NCBI RefSeq assembly: GCF_013778455.1
Contig: NZ_JACEHE010000023.1
Location: 59,968-123,967 of the forward strand
DNA: 64,000 nt
Direction: 5' to 3'
Source: Streptomyces himalayensis subsp. himalayensis
GTDB taxonomy: Bacteria > Actinomycetota > Actinomycetes > Streptomycetales > Streptomycetaceae
Shown: positions 7,263-14,517 of the stretch, piece by piece
Numbering within the stretch: position 1 is the first letter of the stretch
How the letters are laid out: each line of letters opens with the position of its first letter
The notes under the pieces: generated by a model
What the model was told of the DNA's origin: nothing
The model's input: the letters and a program-made list of their open reading frames with translations, nothing else
The model's database searches: none
Position numbers and translations under genes: made by a program

Positions 7263-8111
7263 AGCGAGGGCGAAGCGGCCGTGGACAGCGAACGGGCGCT
7301 GGTCACGCGGGCGGTCGACGGCGACAAGGCGGCCCTGGAGGAGGTGGTCCACCTCCTCCAGGATCCGCTCTACCGGCTGGCCCTGCGCATGGCGTGGCGG
7401 CCGGCGGACGCGGAGGACGCGACCCAGGAGATCCTGATCCGGGTCATCACCCGGCTCGCCACCTGGCGTGCCGAGGCGAGGCTCCTCACGTGGGCGTACC
7501 GGATCGGCGTCAACTACCTGCTGAATCTGCGCCGCAAGACCCCGCAGGAGGCGAAGCAGCTCAGCCTGGAGGAGTTCCGCGAGAACCTGGCCGACGGGCT
7601 CGCGGCGGCCGACTACACGGGCCCCGAGGCCGAACTGCTGGCCCACGAGGTACGGCTCACCTGCTCGCAGGCGGTGCTGCAGTGCCTGGAACGCGGGGAG
7701 CGGATCGCCTTCGTGCTCGGCGAGATCTTCGAGCTGCCGTCCCCGGACGCGGCGTGGATTCTCGACGTCACCCCGGCCGCGTACCGCAAGCGCCTCGAGC
7801 GCGCACGGCAGCGCATTCGCGCCTTCATGGGGTCGACATGCGGCATCGTCAACCCGAAGGCGTTCTGCCGCTGCGCCCGTCGGGTCGGGACGGCGGTCGC
7901 GCGCGGCCGCGTCGACCCGCGGCGGCCGGTGCTGGCCACCCATCACGTCAGCCCTGGCGGACGCGGTGTGGCCGAGGCCGCCGCACAGATGCACCGCCTG
8001 CACGACGCCGCCGCCGTGCTGCGCGCGCACCCGGACTACGCCGCTCCGACGGCCAGGACCGACGCGGTACTGGCCCTGCTGCAGTCCGGGAGGTTCCCGC
8101 TGCTGGAGTGA
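7149..8111 (+). CDS. ECF-type RNA polymerase sigma factor with Cys-containing C-terminal extension
   Basis: 320 residues from GTG 7149, overlapping the hydrolase stop. Sigma region 2 is LVTRAVDGDKAALEEVV to ATQEILIRVITRLATW, and region 4 is FVLGEIFELPSPDAAWILDVTPAAYRKRLERAR. After region 4 comes an extension of about 100 residues with STCGIVNPKAFCRCARRV, a possible small metal site or redox sensor. I recall similar C-terminal motifs in some actinobacterial ECF factors but cannot name the group. The first 40 residues are built from a 12-residue repeat (SSEDVVRSDGA-like) holding several in-frame GTG/ATG codons, so the true start is uncertain. ATG 7239 is an alternative. No anti-sigma gene is adjacent, fitting control by its own C-terminus. 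Confidence 0.85.
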   Translation: MSSEDAVRRADAVRSHGAVSSEDVVRSDGAMSSEDAVSSEGEAAVDSERALVTRAVDGDKAALEEVVHLLQDPLYRLALRMAWRPADAEDATQEILIRVITRLATWRAEARLLTWAYRIGVNYLLNLRRKTPQEAKQLSLEEFRENLADGLAAADYTGPEAELLAHEVRLTCSQAVLQCLERGERIAFVLGEIFELPSPDAAWILDVTPAAYRKRLERARQRIRAFMGSTCGIVNPKAFCRCARRVGTAVARGRVDPRRPVLATHHVSPGGRGVAEAAAQMHRLHDAAAVLRAHPDYAAPTARTDAVLALLQSGRFPLLE

Positions 8112-8147
8112 GGGGCCTCAACAAGGACGGAGGCGGGCTTCTTCCGG

Positions 8148-8288
8148 TCAGCCGTCCGGCCACCAGGTCCGCTGGATGTCCTTGCGGACCTCGGGACGCT
8201 CGCGGGGCTGCTGTTCTTCGGCCTCTTCCCGCGCGCGGCGGCGGACGGTGGTCTTTCCCAGGGGCTTCTGCACGGTCACACGGCGCAT
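8148..8288 (-). CDS. Small basic protein, 46 residues, unknown function
   Basis: The ATG at 8288 is preceded by a strong AAGGAGG site 5 bases upstream, which is the main support. The 46-residue product starts MRRVTVQKPL, has a charged helix (RRRAREEAEEQQ) and ends QRTWWPDG. It contains no cysteine, membrane segment or leader. It is convergent with the sigma gene and divergent from the methyltransferase-NUDIX gene. I do not recognise the family. Its size and charge would suit a nucleic-acid or ribosome-associated peptide, but that is a guess. Confidence 0.6.
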   Translation of the reverse strand: MRRVTVQKPLGKTTVRRRAREEAEEQQPRERPEVRKDIQRTWWPDG

Positions 8289-8401
8289 GGCTGCCTCCTT
8301 GTGCCTACCGGGTTCCGCAGAGGTGTGCGGAGGTAGACCCGTTGAGGGAGGGTGTCTCATCGGGGGCAGGATTGTCAGTGGCGGCTGTCACGCTGAGGGG
8401 C

Positions 8402-9544
8402 ATGAATTCGGACCTGAGCTCCGGGCAGGAGAGCACCGTGCGCGCCGCCGTCGACTGGGACGCGGAGGCCGCCACCTTCGACGATGAGCCGGATCACGGC
8501 CTGCGGGACCCGGACGTGCGGGACGCCTGGGCGGGGCGGATGAAGGAATGGCTTCCCTCGGCGAGATCTCACATCCTGGACATCGGGTGCGGCACGGGCA
8601 GCCTCTCGCTGGTCGCCGCCGAGCAGGGGCACCGCGTCACCGGGGTCGACCTGTCGCCTCGTATGGCCGAGCGGGCCCGGGCCAAGCTCGCGGGGCACGA
8701 CGCCGAGATCCTGGTCGGCGACGCGGCGGCACCCCCGGTCGGGGACCGCAGGTTCGACGTGGTGCTGGTCCGCCATGTGCTGTGGGCCCTGCCCGACCCC
8801 GAGGCGGTCCTGCGCCGCTGGTGCGGGCTGCTGCGGCAAGGGGGCCGGCTCGTCCTGGTCGAGGGCGTCTGGGGCGAGAAGTCCCCGGTCGGCATTCCCG
8901 CACACCGTCTCGCGGACATGCTCACGCCGCTGGCGGCCCGCGTCCACACCGAGCGGCTCTCGGGGGACGCCCGCCTGTGGGGACGGGCGGTGCACGACGA
9001 GCGGTACGCGGTGGTGGCCACGTTCCCGGACCCGCGGACGGCCGCCCGCCACACCGAGGTCGTCGACGTCCATCTGATCCTCCGCCGCGGCGACGAGGTG
9101 CTGCTCGCCCGCCGTGCCGGCACGGGATACGCAGACGGCCTGCTGCACGCACCGTCCGGGCACGTTGAGGACGGCGAGGACGTCCGCACGGCCGTGATCC
9201 GCGAGGCCCACGAGGAGGTCGGCCTCGACCTCGCGCCGGACGACCTGCGCGCCGCACTCGTCATGCAGCACCGCGGGCCGGGCGGTCAGCCGCGCATCGG
9301 CTGGTTCTTCGAGGCCGAGTACGGGGCGGGCGGCGAGCCGGTGAACAGAGAGCCGGACAAGTGCTCAGGGCTGAGCTGGCACCCGCTGGCTGCGCTCCCC
9401 GACGACATGGTGGCCTACTGCCGTGCGGGCCTCGACGCCTACCGGGCCGGGCACCGCTTCGTTCTGCACTGGCATGAGGACGGTGACGCCATCGCGTACG
9501 AGCCGGGAGGGGTGAGTCGTGCGCGGATGCTCGGGGAGACATGA
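8402..9544 (+). CDS. Fusion of class I SAM-dependent methyltransferase and NUDIX hydrolase
   Basis: 380 residues from ATG 8402, with GAGGGG just upstream. Residues 1 to about 210 form a Rossmann methyltransferase: motif I ILDIGCGTGSLSLVA at 58-72, the acidic end of strand 2 at GVDLSPRMAERAR, and LVGDAAAPPVGDRRFDVVLVRHVLWALPD for motifs II-III. Residues 215-380 are a NUDIX domain with a complete box at 253-275 (GHVEDGE, then REAHEEVGL). One chain therefore joins a methyl-transfer unit with a nucleoside-diphosphate-linked pyrophosphatase. The substrates and any link between the two reactions are unknown. Confidence 0.9.
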   Translation: MNSDLSSGQESTVRAAVDWDAEAATFDDEPDHGLRDPDVRDAWAGRMKEWLPSARSHILDIGCGTGSLSLVAAEQGHRVTGVDLSPRMAERARAKLAGHDAEILVGDAAAPPVGDRRFDVVLVRHVLWALPDPEAVLRRWCGLLRQGGRLVLVEGVWGEKSPVGIPAHRLADMLTPLAARVHTERLSGDARLWGRAVHDERYAVVATFPDPRTAARHTEVVDVHLILRRGDEVLLARRAGTGYADGLLHAPSGHVEDGEDVRTAVIREAHEEVGLDLAPDDLRAALVMQHRGPGGQPRIGWFFEAEYGAGGEPVNREPDKCSGLSWHPLAALPDDMVAYCRAGLDAYRAGHRFVLHWHEDGDAIAYEPGGVSRARMLGET

Positions 9545-9560
9545 GCAGACGGAGGAGACC

Positions 9561-10118
9561 TCAGGGGCTGACCACGCCGGCGAGGCTCGCGCGGCCGCCT
9601 GGACCGGCCCCGTGGGCGAGGCGTTCCAGGTCGTCCAGGGCGCGGCGGGCGGCGCTCGCGGCGGCCGGGTCCGACTCGGCCAGGCCGCTCGCGGCGAACT
9701 CGTCCTCGTCCAGCCGGAGTACCGCCGTGCCGTCGCCGGACACCCACAGGTCGAGGTCCAGGTCCTCCACGACCAGCTCGCCGCCCGACAGGACGGCGGG
9801 GCGGGTCACGTCGCAGTACCAGCCCTTGAGGGTGCCGTCAGCGGCCCGGACCTCCTTCACGGAGTACCACCGGTCGCGCCAGTAGTGCTCGGTGAACACG
9901 TCGCCCGGCTCGAAGCGTACGAAGCCGAAGTCGCGGACGACCCCGCCCGCCCAGGGGGCCTGGACCGTGATGCGGGTGCCGTCGTCGTGGAGAAGCCGGG
10001 CCGGGTAACGGATTTTCGTGCGGCCGGACTTGACAAGCACCACCTCGATGCGGTCGGCGGCGTCCGTCGGGCTTTCAGGCTGGGGGTGGCGGTTGCCGTC
10101 AGCCGAGTTCGCGGACAT
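9561..10118 (-). CDS. DUF402 family protein
   Basis: 185 residues. The core RYPARLLHDDGTRITVQAPW, then FGFVRFEPGDVFTEHYWRDRWYSVKEVR and GWYCDVTRPAVLSGGELVVEDLDLDLWV, is the DUF402 barrel. Characterised relatives are nucleoside-diphosphate phosphatases and FomD, a fosfomycin-pathway hydrolase that cleaves a CMP ester. The Tyr, Lys and Asp-rich surface (YCDVTRP, DLDLDLW) fits a metal-dependent phosphatase. The gene starts inside the last 20 bases of the acetyltransferase gene and is probably co-transcribed with it. Convergent with the methyltransferase-NUDIX gene. Confidence 0.85.
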   Translation of the reverse strand: MSANSADGNRHPQPESPTDAADRIEVVLVKSGRTKIRYPARLLHDDGTRITVQAPWAGGVVRDFGFVRFEPGDVFTEHYWRDRWYSVKEVRAADGTLKGWYCDVTRPAVLSGGELVVEDLDLDLWVSGDGTAVLRLDEDEFAASGLAESDPAAASAARRALDDLERLAHGAGPGGRASLAGVVSP

Positions 10119-11019
10119 ACCGGACCTCCGTCGCGCAGATCTCGTAGCCGAACCACTTGTTGATCGCCAGCATGGGGCCGTTCTCGGCGTCGTTCCCCGT
10201 GAAGGCCTCCGTGTAGCCGGCCGCGCGGGCCCGGTGAAGGGAGTCGTTCTTGGCGAGCTTGGCCAGGCCCTGGCCGCGGTGGGCGCGCGCCGTTCCGGTC
10301 ATGCCGGTCGCGTACCGGGACACACCGTCCGTGCGGGCCGCCGTGAACGCCACGGGCCGGCCGTCCACCACGGCCACCGTGGTCAGCTCGCGGTCAAGCA
10401 GCGGATGGCCCCATGTCTCGGCCAGCCAGTGCTCGTAGTCCGTGAACTCCGCTTCGATATCGCCGGGCTCGTCCTGCACGGTCTCCGCGTCCAGGTGGAA
10501 CAGGGGGCGCGGGTCGTCCGCGAAATCCGCGGCGGTGCGGAGTTCGACGCCCGCCGGGGGCCGCTGGAGCGGCGGCAGGGTGCCTCCCGCCAGGTCCAGG
10601 CGGAGGAAGTGAGCCGACCGGCTCGCGCGGTAGCCATGCTTCTCGGCGAAGGCGCGGTTGCCCGGCGCGTCCAGGACCCAGCTGTACAGCGTGGTGACGC
10701 CGTGCCCGGCCAGGTACTCCTCCGCCGTACGCACGACCAGCGAACCCGCGCCGCGGCGGAGCCGCTCCGGGTGCACATACACATTGGCGTACCCCTGCCC
10801 GGGCTCGGGGCTGTCGTAGGCGACGCCCAGCTGCGCCGTACCGATGATCTCGCCGTCCTCCTCGGCGACCAGCGGCCGGTAGTGCGCGTCCGGATGGGCG
10901 TGCGCCACGTCGAAGGCGACGGACTCGGCGGTGGACAGCATGAACGGCAGGGCGGCGCGCCGCACCCGCGCGAAGCCTTCGGCGTCTTCGGGGCGAAAGC
11001 CGCGGACGATCACAGTCAT
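10099..11019 (-). CDS. Tandem GNAT acetyltransferase
   Basis: 306 residues with two GNAT folds. The first (about 1-145) has GYANVYVHPERLRRGAGSLVV, including the acetyl-CoA binding R/Q-x-x-G-x-G/A turn. The second (about 155-306) has YATGMTGTARAHRGQGLAKLAKNDSL, a well-formed pyrophosphate-binding loop. Double GNAT proteins of this kind include mycothiol synthase MshD and several antibiotic-modifying enzymes. Nothing here identifies the acceptor. It is divergent from a GntR-type regulator, with 70 bases between the starts, so that regulator may control it. Confidence 0.88.
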   Translation of the reverse strand: MTVIVRGFRPEDAEGFARVRRAALPFMLSTAESVAFDVAHAHPDAHYRPLVAEEDGEIIGTAQLGVAYDSPEPGQGYANVYVHPERLRRGAGSLVVRTAEEYLAGHGVTTLYSWVLDAPGNRAFAEKHGYRASRSAHFLRLDLAGGTLPPLQRPPAGVELRTAADFADDPRPLFHLDAETVQDEPGDIEAEFTDYEHWLAETWGHPLLDRELTTVAVVDGRPVAFTAARTDGVSRYATGMTGTARAHRGQGLAKLAKNDSLHRARAAGYTEAFTGNDAENGPMLAINKWFGYEICATEVRYVRELG

Positions 11020-11089
11020 GGGGCCGCACGCTACGCGGGAGGCGTCGTGCTCGCCTCCGAATTACCGCGCCGTGCGGGACAATCGGCAT

Positions 11090-11470
11090 GTGACCTTGAA
11101 GATCGACATCGACCCGGGCGCCGCCATCGCGCCCTACGAGCAACTGCGCGCCCAGATCTCCGACCAGGCCCGCTCGGGGGCGCTGCCGGTGGGCTACAAG
11201 CTGCCGACGGTACGCGGCCTCGCGGAGGACCTGGGGCTCGCCGCCAACACCGTGGCCAAGGCGTACCGCGCGCTGGAGTCGGACGGGGTGATCGAGACAC
11301 GCGGGCGCCACGGAACGTTCGTCGCCGCCGCCGGGGACGCCGCGTCGAAGGCCGCCGCCGCGGCGGCGCAGGCGTACGCCGAGCGTGTCCAGCGCCTCGG
11401 CCTCACGGAGGCCGCGGCACTGGACGCGGTACGGGACGCGCTGCGCGCGGCTTACGGCAACGGGGGGTGA
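11090..11470 (+). CDS. Short GntR-family regulator, YtrA type
   Basis: 126 residues from GTG 11090. A winged helix occupies 10-80 (PIAPYEQLRAQISDQARSG-type linker, LPTVRGLAEDLGLAANTVAKAYRALESDGVIETRGRHGTFV), followed by one alpha-helical segment of about 40 residues. This short architecture marks the YtrA subfamily, which usually represses neighbouring ABC transporter genes. No ABC gene is nearby, so its target may be itself or the divergent acetyltransferase. No ribosome site was found. It may start close to its transcript end. Confidence 0.88.
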   Translation: MTLKIDIDPGAAIAPYEQLRAQISDQARSGALPVGYKLPTVRGLAEDLGLAANTVAKAYRALESDGVIETRGRHGTFVAAAGDAASKAAAAAAQAYAERVQRLGLTEAAALDAVRDALRAAYGNGG

Positions 11471-11512
11471 CCCCCGGGTCGAGGGACTGGCGCTCCTGCA
11501 CCGCAGGTACGG

Positions 11513-12622
11513 CTACAGGTACAACCCCGCGTCCGCGCCCCCGCGAGGCTCCGGTACCGACGCCGGTGTCGTGCCACGCCGCAGTGCGTAGAGCTCGGCG
11601 AGCGTCGCGCCGTCGCGGCTGACGCTCGATTCGAGGTCCGGGGCGTCCTGGCCGAGCCAGTTGACCGCCTCGGGGCGGGTCAGGGGGCCGACCTCGATGC
11701 GGGCCAGGCAGCGGCCCGGGCGGACGACAGCCGGGTGCAGCCGCTCCAGGTCCTCGTTGGTGGTGACCCCGACGAGGACGTTGCGACCCTGGCCGAGTAG
11801 CCCGTCCGTGAGGTTGAGCAGGCGCGACAGCGCCTGACCGGCCGTGTGCTTGGCCTCGCCGCGGATCAGTTCGTCGCAGTCCTCCAGCAGGAGCAGCCGC
11901 CAGCGGCCCTTCGCCGTGCCGTCGTCCTCGCCGATGGCGATGTCCATCAGATAGCCGACGTCCGAGAACAGGCGCTCCGGGTCCAGGACGCAGTCCACCT
12001 GGCACCAGTCGCGCCACGAGCGCGCCAGCGTGCGCAGCGCCGACGTCTTGCCGGTGCCCGGCGGACCGTGCAGCAGGAGCAGCCGGCCCGCGATGTCCTC
12101 CGGTGTGGTCTTCATCAGACGGTCCATGGCGTCGGCGACCGGCGCCGTGTAGTTGGGCCGGACCTCCTCCCACGTACCGGCCGATATCTGGCGGGTCGTG
12201 CGGTACGGGCCGCGCCGCGGCGACACGTACCAGAAGCCCATCGTCACGTTGTCCGGCTGCGGTTCCGGCTCGTCCTGCGCGCCGTCCGTGGCCTGCTTGA
12301 GGATCTTCTCCGCCAGCTGCGCGCTGGTCGCGGTCACGGTGACGTCCGCGCCGCGGTTCCAGCGCGAGATCAGCAGCGTCCAGCCGTCGCCCTCGGCGAG
12401 CGTCGCGCTGCGGTCGTCGTCGCGGGCGCCGCGCAGCACGGTGGCGTCCGGCGGCAGCAGGGTGGCGCCCGAGCGCACCCGGTCGATGTTCAGACTGTGC
12501 GAGAAAGGCTGCTCGCCCGTCGCGAACCGGCCGAGGAACAGCGCGTCGACGACATCCGACGGTGAGTCGCTGTCGTCGACGTTGAGCCGGATCGGCAGAG
12601 CGTCGTGTGGGTTCGCAGACAT
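11513..12622 (-). CDS. AAA family ATPase (DUF5925-like N-terminus)
   Basis: 369 residues from ATG 12622. The open frame continues upstream through repeats but with alien composition, so I start at MSANPHDALP. The N-terminal 165 residues are specific to the family. The AAA module has Walker A GPPGTGKTS (186-194), Walker B LLLLEDCDE (243-251), sensor TTNE (287-290) and an arginine-finger-like RPGR (301-304). The C-terminal lid is short. Such proteins are conserved singly in Streptomyces with unknown substrates. They are probably hexameric remodelling ATPases. I recall the DUF5925 label but could not check it. Confidence 0.85.
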   Translation of the reverse strand: MSANPHDALPIRLNVDDSDSPSDVVDALFLGRFATGEQPFSHSLNIDRVRSGATLLPPDATVLRGARDDDRSATLAEGDGWTLLISRWNRGADVTVTATSAQLAEKILKQATDGAQDEPEPQPDNVTMGFWYVSPRRGPYRTTRQISAGTWEEVRPNYTAPVADAMDRLMKTTPEDIAGRLLLLHGPPGTGKTSALRTLARSWRDWCQVDCVLDPERLFSDVGYLMDIAIGEDDGTAKGRWRLLLLEDCDELIRGEAKHTAGQALSRLLNLTDGLLGQGRNVLVGVTTNEDLERLHPAVVRPGRCLARIEVGPLTRPEAVNWLGQDAPDLESSVSRDGATLAELYALRRGTTPASVPEPRGGADAGLYL

Positions 12623-12684
12623 GCCGACATGATCCGCCACGCAGGCGCCCCGTGCATCCGGTTTCCGCAGCGAGCGGTGCGCCC

Positions 12685-12966
12685 GGCGCACTGCGAGCCG
12701 CACGTCGGGCGCACTGCACGTCGGGCGCACTGCGCGTCGGGCGCACTGCGCGGCCGGGCGCCCGCTTCGCGGCGCGCCACGCGCCCGTCCTACGTTGCGC
12801 CCGGTCTTCCGCGAGCGCGCCACGCGCCACGTCCTACGCTGCGCCCGCTCCGCGGCGCGCCACGCGCCCGTCCTACGCTGCGCCCGGTCCGTGAGCGCGC
12901 CACGCGCCCCGTCCTACGCTGCGCCCGCTCCGCGAGCGCGCCACGCGCCCATAGCGAGTCCCGTCC
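12685..12966. repeat. Two repeat tracts in the gap before the glycosidase gene
   Basis: The gap 12623-13039 is about 420 bases. From 12685 to 12750 it has about four copies of a 17-18 base unit GTCGGGCGCACTGC. From 12772 it has five copies of a 40-43 base unit starting at 12772, 12815, 12855, 12895 and 12936. The unit contains GCGCGCCACGCGCCCGTCC then TACGCTGCGCCCG. Open frames through it look like repeat translation and are not annotated. Confidence 0.85.
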
Positions 12967-13025
12967 CGTCTGCCCCGTTACCGAGCTGTCGTCGCGGAAT
13001 CGGTGCCACCGCCGACACACGCCAC

Positions 13026-13040
13026 TACTCTTGCCCCTGA
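13026..13040 (+). promoter_or_regulatory. Possible -10 box for a leaderless glycosidase transcript
   Basis: TACTCT (13026-13031, fits TANNNT) ends 8 bases before the ATG at 13040, and there is no Shine-Dalgarno sequence. That spacing fits transcription starting at or within two bases of the start codon. Confidence 0.4.
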
Positions 13041-14458
13041 TGGGACGTCATGGGTGGAATTCGGGGGCACGGCGGTGGCGGCTCACCGCACTGCTCGGTG
13101 TCGGTGCGGCCGTGCTGGCCCTGGTGGTGACCCTCGTCAGCACACTGCCTTCGGATGCCGGGGGCAGCACCACGGGAACGACAGCCGACGGCGACAAGGT
13201 GCACGGCACACCCGCCGTCCCGTCCGGGAAGGCGGATCCCGAGGTCGGCTGGGGCTTCACCCACACCCAGTACAGCGCCGACCACGGGGAACCGGCGGCG
13301 GTCGAGCGCGCCGAGAAGCTGCTCTCCAAGCAGCCGCTGCCGCAGATCCAGCACATCATGGGCTGGGGCGCGAGCAACCCCGAGCCCACCAAGGGGCGTT
13401 ACGACTTCGAGGACATGGACCGGCGGCTGGACTTCATCCGCGCCACCGGCGGCACCCCGGTCGTCACCCTCTGCTGCGCCCCGGACTGGATGAAGGGCGG
13501 CAAGCCCGGCGCCGACAACACGGACTGGAGCCGGCAGGCCCTCGAGACCGCACCCGACCGCGCCCACTACAAGGACTTCGCGAAGCTCGCCGCGACCGTC
13601 GCCAAGCGCTATCCGGACGTACGGCACTTCATCGTCTGGAACGAGTTCAAGGGCTTCTGGAACAACGCCGAGCACCGCTGGGACTACGAGGGGTACACCG
13701 AGCTCTACAACCTCATCTACAAAGAGCTCAAGAAGGTCGACAAGGACATCCTGGTCGGCGGCCCCTATCTGGTCATGGACAGCGTCGACCCCCGCCAGGA
13801 GAACGCGTCGAGCGCGCTCACGGGCGAATGGGGCGCCATGGACCAGCGCGTCCTCGACGCCTTCGACTACTGGAACAAGCACAAGGCGGGCGCGGACTTC
13901 GTCGTCGTCGACGGCTCCAGCTACACGGTCGACGACGAGCTGGTCCCGGACGAGTTCAAGGCCACCGACAAGCTGACCGCCGTCAGCCGCTGGGTGCGGC
14001 AGCAGACCGGCGACCTGCCCCTGTGGTGGGCCGAGTACTACGTCGAACCGGGCGACGACGATGACGACCGCGACGCCTGGTCCGAACCGCACCGAGCAGC
14101 CGTCCACGCCTCCGGCCTGATGGCCATGGCACACGGCGGTGCCGGCTCCGCCTTCTACTGGAACCCGCAGAAGAGGGGCGCCACCTGCCCAGGCTGCCTG
14201 TGGCGCTCCACCGAACTGTCCGACGGCGGTACCGGGCTGCCGATGCTCGGTCTGCTCTCCCGGTTCGCCAAGGAGTTCCCGCCCGGCACCCGGTACAAGA
14301 AGGTGTCCGTCGCCGCCGCCGACGTACCCCGTGTGCGGGTGCTGGCCGACGACAAGGCGGTCCTCGTGGTGAACACCCTTGACCGCCAGATCAGCGTGAA
14401 GGTCGACGGCAAGCGTTTCGACATGAGGGCCTACGAGGTGAAGTGGCTGGGGCGCTGA
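13040..14458 (+). CDS. Secreted or membrane-anchored GH39-like glycoside hydrolase
   Basis: 472 residues with one N-terminal membrane segment or signal (RLTALLGVGAAVLALVVTLVSTL). The catalytic region resembles family 39 (beta-xylosidase and related) TIM barrels: GWGASNPEPTKGRYDFEDMDRRLDF, then FIVWNEFKGFW with acid/base E202, and LPLWWAEYYVEP with likely nucleophile E332. Paired cysteines (TLCCAPDW, ATCPGCLW) suggest disulfides outside the cell. It ends convergently with the flippase fusion, so a role in trimming or releasing the polymer made by the adjacent locus is a reasonable inference. Substrate is not assignable. Confidence 0.85.
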   Translation: MGRHGWNSGARRWRLTALLGVGAAVLALVVTLVSTLPSDAGGSTTGTTADGDKVHGTPAVPSGKADPEVGWGFTHTQYSADHGEPAAVERAEKLLSKQPLPQIQHIMGWGASNPEPTKGRYDFEDMDRRLDFIRATGGTPVVTLCCAPDWMKGGKPGADNTDWSRQALETAPDRAHYKDFAKLAATVAKRYPDVRHFIVWNEFKGFWNNAEHRWDYEGYTELYNLIYKELKKVDKDILVGGPYLVMDSVDPRQENASSALTGEWGAMDQRVLDAFDYWNKHKAGADFVVVDGSSYTVDDELVPDEFKATDKLTAVSRWVRQQTGDLPLWWAEYYVEPGDDDDDRDAWSEPHRAAVHASGLMAMAHGGAGSAFYWNPQKRGATCPGCLWRSTELSDGGTGLPMLGLLSRFAKEFPPGTRYKKVSVAAADVPRVRVLADDKAVLVVNTLDRQISVKVDGKRFDMRAYEVKWLGR

Positions 14459-14469
14459 GCCACTTCACC
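14437..14469. terminator. 12-bp perfect hairpin across the glycosidase stop codon
   Basis: The arms GGTGAAGTGGCT (14437-14448) and AGCCACTTCACC (14458-14469) enclose a 9-base loop. The stop codon lies in the junction. It sits between convergent genes and can serve both directions. Confidence 0.7.
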
Positions 14470-14517
14470 CGGCTGCCGTAGGCGCCGCTGTAGGCGCGCG
14501 CCCGGGCCGCACCGGCC

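Noticed and set aside
7394..9544. 716-residue version of the methyltransferase-NUDIX protein
   Set aside because: The first 336 residues are the sigma gene read in another frame; the true start is 8402.
11513..12823. Upstream extension of the AAA ATPase to position 12823
   Set aside because: Extra residues are repeat translation (Arg/Ala/Cys-rich). The normal N-terminus begins at 12622.
12605..14458. Long open frame extending the glycosidase 145 residues upstream
   Set aside because: The upstream part reads through tandem repeats and has no family similarity, while a signal-peptide start is present at 13040.
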